64,000 bases of DNA from contig CAVSKL010000001.1 of the NCBI GenBank assembly GCA_963728475.1, positions 62,001 to 126,000 on the forward strand, written 5' to 3'. Positions 61,593 to 64,000 of this stretch are shown here, piece by piece. This DNA comes from CAVSKL01 sp963728475 [NCBI: Candidatus Eiseniibacteriota bacterium]. Lineage in GTDB: Bacteria; Eisenbacteria; RBG-16-71-46; JABDJR01. A program made the translations under genes and the position numbers. A model generated the notes under the pieces. The model worked only from the letters and a program-made list of their open reading frames with translations. It was not told the DNA's origin and ran no database searches. Each line of letters starts with the position of its first letter. Position 1 is the stretch's first letter.

Positions 61593-63623
61593 TCAGCGGG
61601 ATTCGGAAACCGAGGGGCCGGTGAGCGCGCCTCCCGGGAGGCCCTCCAGCGCCTGCCGGGCCAGCGCGCCGGAGTCGGAGCGGCGAAGCCGCTCGAGCAC
61701 CCCCGCCCAGCGGGTCCCGATGCCGGAGGCCTCGACGGGGCGGTCGGCGAAGAGTCCCTCCAGGCCGTAGGCGGGGTCGGCGAGGAGCGCCTGCATGCGG
61801 CGGATCTCGGCGGCGAGGGCCTCGGAGAAGGAAGCCGGGGCGGCCAGGACATCCTCCGGTTCCGCGCCCGCCGCTCGCGCGCGCTCCAGGTGCGCCGCCA
61901 CCTTGGCCAGGCACTGCGGCAGCTTCTCCGCGATCGGCGTGGTCCAGTCCACGAAGGAGCCGGTCGTCTCCACGATCACCAGCCGCCCGGGGAGCCCGTC
62001 GTCGTCGAGCTGCACCACCTCGTCGCCGTCGTCGAAGTAGACCCGCCCGTCCCGGGGCGAGGCCCGGCCGATCACCAGGCTCGCCCCCGCCGCCGTCCCC
62101 AGAAGCCGGGCCAGCCGCGGCGTGAAACCGGGAAGGCCGTAGCTGGCGGGAGCGAACTTGTCGGTGGCGGTTCCCGACACGTACTCGCGGTGGAAGAAGA
62201 ACACCGGCGCCGCCGGGCAGTCCTTCATTTCCTCCACCAACCGGATCTCGGCGAAGGAGGGAATGGCGATCTGAAGGGCGTGGATCGCCCTCAGCCGGTC
62301 GAAGATGTAGTTGCGGTACTCGATGGTCTCGCGCACCGCGTCCTCGCGCGAGGCCCCGCAGTCCATCCGGTGGCGCACGTCCCACTTGATCATGCGGACC
62401 ACCCGCACCGACGGGCGGGGGTCGGCGTCGTCGAGCACCACCAGATCCACCTCGCGCTGTTCGCCGGAGCGGTCGCGCTTGGTCTGGGCCGAGGTCACCT
62501 GCCCCACGTTCACCGCCTCCACCTCGGGGCGGGTGTCGAGGAAGTGCTCGATCAGGTGCCGGGTGCGCGGCGCCACCGTGGGCTCGAACCGGGGCTCGCC
62601 GTTGAACCGGGCGCCGGGAAGCCAGCGCACGTTGAGCCGGAATTCGGGGCTCAGCCCCAGGGCGTACTCCTGGAGAGCGCTCTCGTCGATGTCGAAGAGG
62701 CGGCAGAACATGGTGCTGCGCCAGGCCTGGCAGGACTCGTCGTCCACCGCCAGCTCCGGCCCCGCCGTGCGGCGAAAGTCCAGGGCGAAGGCATCGAACA
62801 TCGCCCGCGCGCGCGCCGGCTCGGCGGTGCGCCCGGGCCCGGCCCCCGCCGGCCCCGCCAGCACCCCCAGCAGGTCCCGGAGGGGCGCCGGCGAGAGCTT
62901 CTTCCGGGCGGGAAGGAAGAACTCGAGCTCGTGCACCCCATTCCGGTTCACCAGCTCGGTCAGCTCCACGATCTCCCACACCCGGCGGAGCGCCTCGGGG
63001 GGGTCGGCATCGATGAGGGGGCGGATGCGCAGGAACTCCTGGTAGGTCAGGAACCGGCCTCCCGAGGGCGCGTTCTGGTAGTAAACGGCCCCGGTCCCCA
63101 CCTGGACCCGGCTCTGCCGGATCTCGCCCACGATCTCTTCCACCGATCGCGGCGGCGGGGCGATCCGCCAGCTCTCCCCCCGGCGGCGCACCCGGTCCCG
63201 CACCTCGGGAATCTGCACTCCGATGAACCGGATGCGGTCCTTGGGAAGAAGCCGGTGGAGGATCTCGTCCGCCTCGAAACAACGGTCCATGGCCCCGGGA
63301 TCGAGCCGGATGAGGACGTAGGGCTCCCGGACCACCAATGCGACCGCGTCCTCGTAGACCGAGGCCTCGAGGTCGTCCCCATCCCCGCCCGGCGCGAGCC
63401 CCCGCAGATGCTCCAGGAGCCGGAGGGTCTGGCCGGCGTGGATTCCCCGGCCGGTGACCATGGCCTGGTGGCGGGGGAACACGCAGGCGATGGGGCTGAG
63501 CGGCTTCCCCTCGGCGTCCCGGTCGAAAAGATCCGGGCCGAGCAGGGTCAACCCTTCACGTTCCCGGGAGGTGTCCCCGGGGGACGCGCTCGTGGAAGCG
63601 GTGCCGTGATCAGGGTCGTTCAT
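61593..63623 (-). CDS. Large uncharacterised protein
   Basis: 676 residues, cytoplasmic by composition: no signal peptide or membrane helix. I recognise no family. Noticeable segments: SPIACVFPRHQAMVTGRGIH, LIRLDPGAMDRCFEADEILH, HELEFFLPARKKLSPAPLRD, PRTRHLIEHFLDTRPEVEAV, VRVVRMIKWDVRHRMDCGAS, VFFFHREYVSGTATDKFAPA and RLVIVETTGSFVDWTTPIAE. Many charged residues and few cysteines. The ATG at 63623 has only AGGA four bases upstream, but an eight-codon open frame with a strong ribosome site ends 12 bases before it, so translation may be coupled. It stands alone between the caspase-like gene and the window edge. Confidence 0.7.
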   Translation of the reverse strand: MNDPDHGTASTSASPGDTSREREGLTLLGPDLFDRDAEGKPLSPIACVFPRHQAMVTGRGIHAGQTLRLLEHLRGLAPGGDGDDLEASVYEDAVALVVREPYVLIRLDPGAMDRCFEADEILHRLLPKDRIRFIGVQIPEVRDRVRRRGESWRIAPPPRSVEEIVGEIRQSRVQVGTGAVYYQNAPSGGRFLTYQEFLRIRPLIDADPPEALRRVWEIVELTELVNRNGVHELEFFLPARKKLSPAPLRDLLGVLAGPAGAGPGRTAEPARARAMFDAFALDFRRTAGPELAVDDESCQAWRSTMFCRLFDIDESALQEYALGLSPEFRLNVRWLPGARFNGEPRFEPTVAPRTRHLIEHFLDTRPEVEAVNVGQVTSAQTKRDRSGEQREVDLVVLDDADPRPSVRVVRMIKWDVRHRMDCGASREDAVRETIEYRNYIFDRLRAIHALQIAIPSFAEIRLVEEMKDCPAAPVFFFHREYVSGTATDKFAPASYGLPGFTPRLARLLGTAAGASLVIGRASPRDGRVYFDDGDEVVQLDDDGLPGRLVIVETTGSFVDWTTPIAEKLPQCLAKVAAHLERARAAGAEPEDVLAAPASFSEALAAEIRRMQALLADPAYGLEGLFADRPVEASGIGTRWAGVLERLRRSDSGALARQALEGLPGGALTGPSVSESR

Positions 63624-63635
63624 GCGTTCCTGCGT

Positions 63636-63662
63636 TCAGCGGTAGCCATGGGTCATTTCCAT
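63636..63662 (-). CDS. Possible eight-codon leader peptide
   Basis: MEMTHGYR then TGA, preceded by GGAAGGAG seven bases before its ATG, the best ribosome site in this region. It ends 12 bases before the start of the 676-residue gene. It may be a regulatory leader or a coupling device for the weakly initiated main gene, or a chance frame. Confidence 0.3.
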   Translation of the reverse strand: MEMTHGYR

Positions 63663-64000
63663 AATGATACTCCTTCCGCGCCCGCCGGCATCCCCTCCGA
63701 TCGGGGCGCCGGCCTCCCTCCCGCACCGGTATTTCGCGGCCGGTTCTCGACTTCCGCCGCCCGCCGGGCCGGTCCGCGACCAGGCACTCCAGCCCCCCGC
63801 CGAAAGGCCGGTCCCGGTCGCGCCGGCCCCGGGCCGGCCCGCGTCCACGGGGGGTGAAGCCTCCTCGCGCCGGCCCCGGATTCCCGGCGGGATTTCCCGG
63901 AACCGATGCCTGTCATCACGGGTATTGAGATCGGACCAACCAGGGCGCGGTCGACGACCGCATGGAGGCCGACGAAGCCGTGGATAGACGACGGAAGGTT
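63663..64000. other. Window-edge region with no supported gene
   Basis: 338 bases of very G+C-rich sequence. Open frames exist on both strands but are low-complexity Pro/Arg/Gly translations without start signals. The A+T-richer patch near 63655-63670 belongs to the leader frame of the downstream minus-strand gene. Confidence 0.4.

Overview
The window is about 70% G+C, densely coding, and has no rRNA, tRNA, CRISPR array, phage or insertion sequence that I can see. Two secreted proteins end in a FlgD-like Ig/sorting tail, and there is a reaction-centre-type cytochrome c fused to TPRs, a selenocysteine peroxiredoxin and an acetylated arginine pathway. This mix suggests an uncultured environmental bacterium from the FCB/Gemmatimonadota/Eisenbacteria side of the tree; the taxon is inference. 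UGA ends many genes normally, yet two genes carry a single in-frame UGA exactly where the catalytic cysteine belongs, so the organism very probably decodes selenocysteine.

Layout. 1-1.7 kb: a TetR regulator beside the decayed remnant of a TolC-type efflux gene. 1.9-4.9 kb: a TRAP transporter (DctQ frameshifted, DctM, and DctP convergent). 5.0-6.7 kb: rhomboid protease and cytochrome c. 7.0-16.4 kb (minus strand): one overlapping arginine operon, argR-argG-P-loop gene-argC-argD-argB-argF'-argE-argH. 17.4-23.8 kb (plus strand): a five-gene operon of a threonine-synthase-like PLP enzyme, a DUF1611 (DgcN-like) protein, a MurL-like PP-loop/creatininase fusion, an Ala-Glu/DgcA-like epimerase and a corrinoid adenosyltransferase. 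23.8-30.4 kb: response regulator with a broken PAS gene, then a GntR-controlled ABC system and a NatAB-like ABC exporter. 30.6-38.9 kb: MATE pump, glycerate kinase, hydroxypyruvate reductase, a phosphodiesterase-EEP fusion and MscL. 39-42.8 kb: secreted repeat protein and DUF1684 protein. 43-48 kb: selenocysteine peroxiredoxin, 2Fe-2S ferredoxin, fused aconitase-family enzyme and selenocysteine thioredoxin-like protein. 48-58 kb: amino-acid permease with Usp domains, MgtE, DUF3307/SatD pair, MscS channel and a class A PBP. 58-64 kb: secreted caspase-like protease and an unrecognised 676-residue protein.

How the genes connect. The arginine operon covers every step from N-acetylglutamate to arginine through acetylated intermediates, but has no recognisable ArgA or ArgJ. 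It contains instead an unassigned P-loop protein. Next to it lies an operon whose DUF1611 and enolase-superfamily members resemble the DgcN/DgcA route, which makes N-acetyl-L-glutamate from D-glutamate, together with a MurL-like glutamate-epimerase domain. I propose that these two clusters share N-acetylglutamate and form a non-canonical supply route for arginine; this is a hypothesis to test. Frameshifts in dctQ and argE both fall in a run of six G and may be sequence errors.
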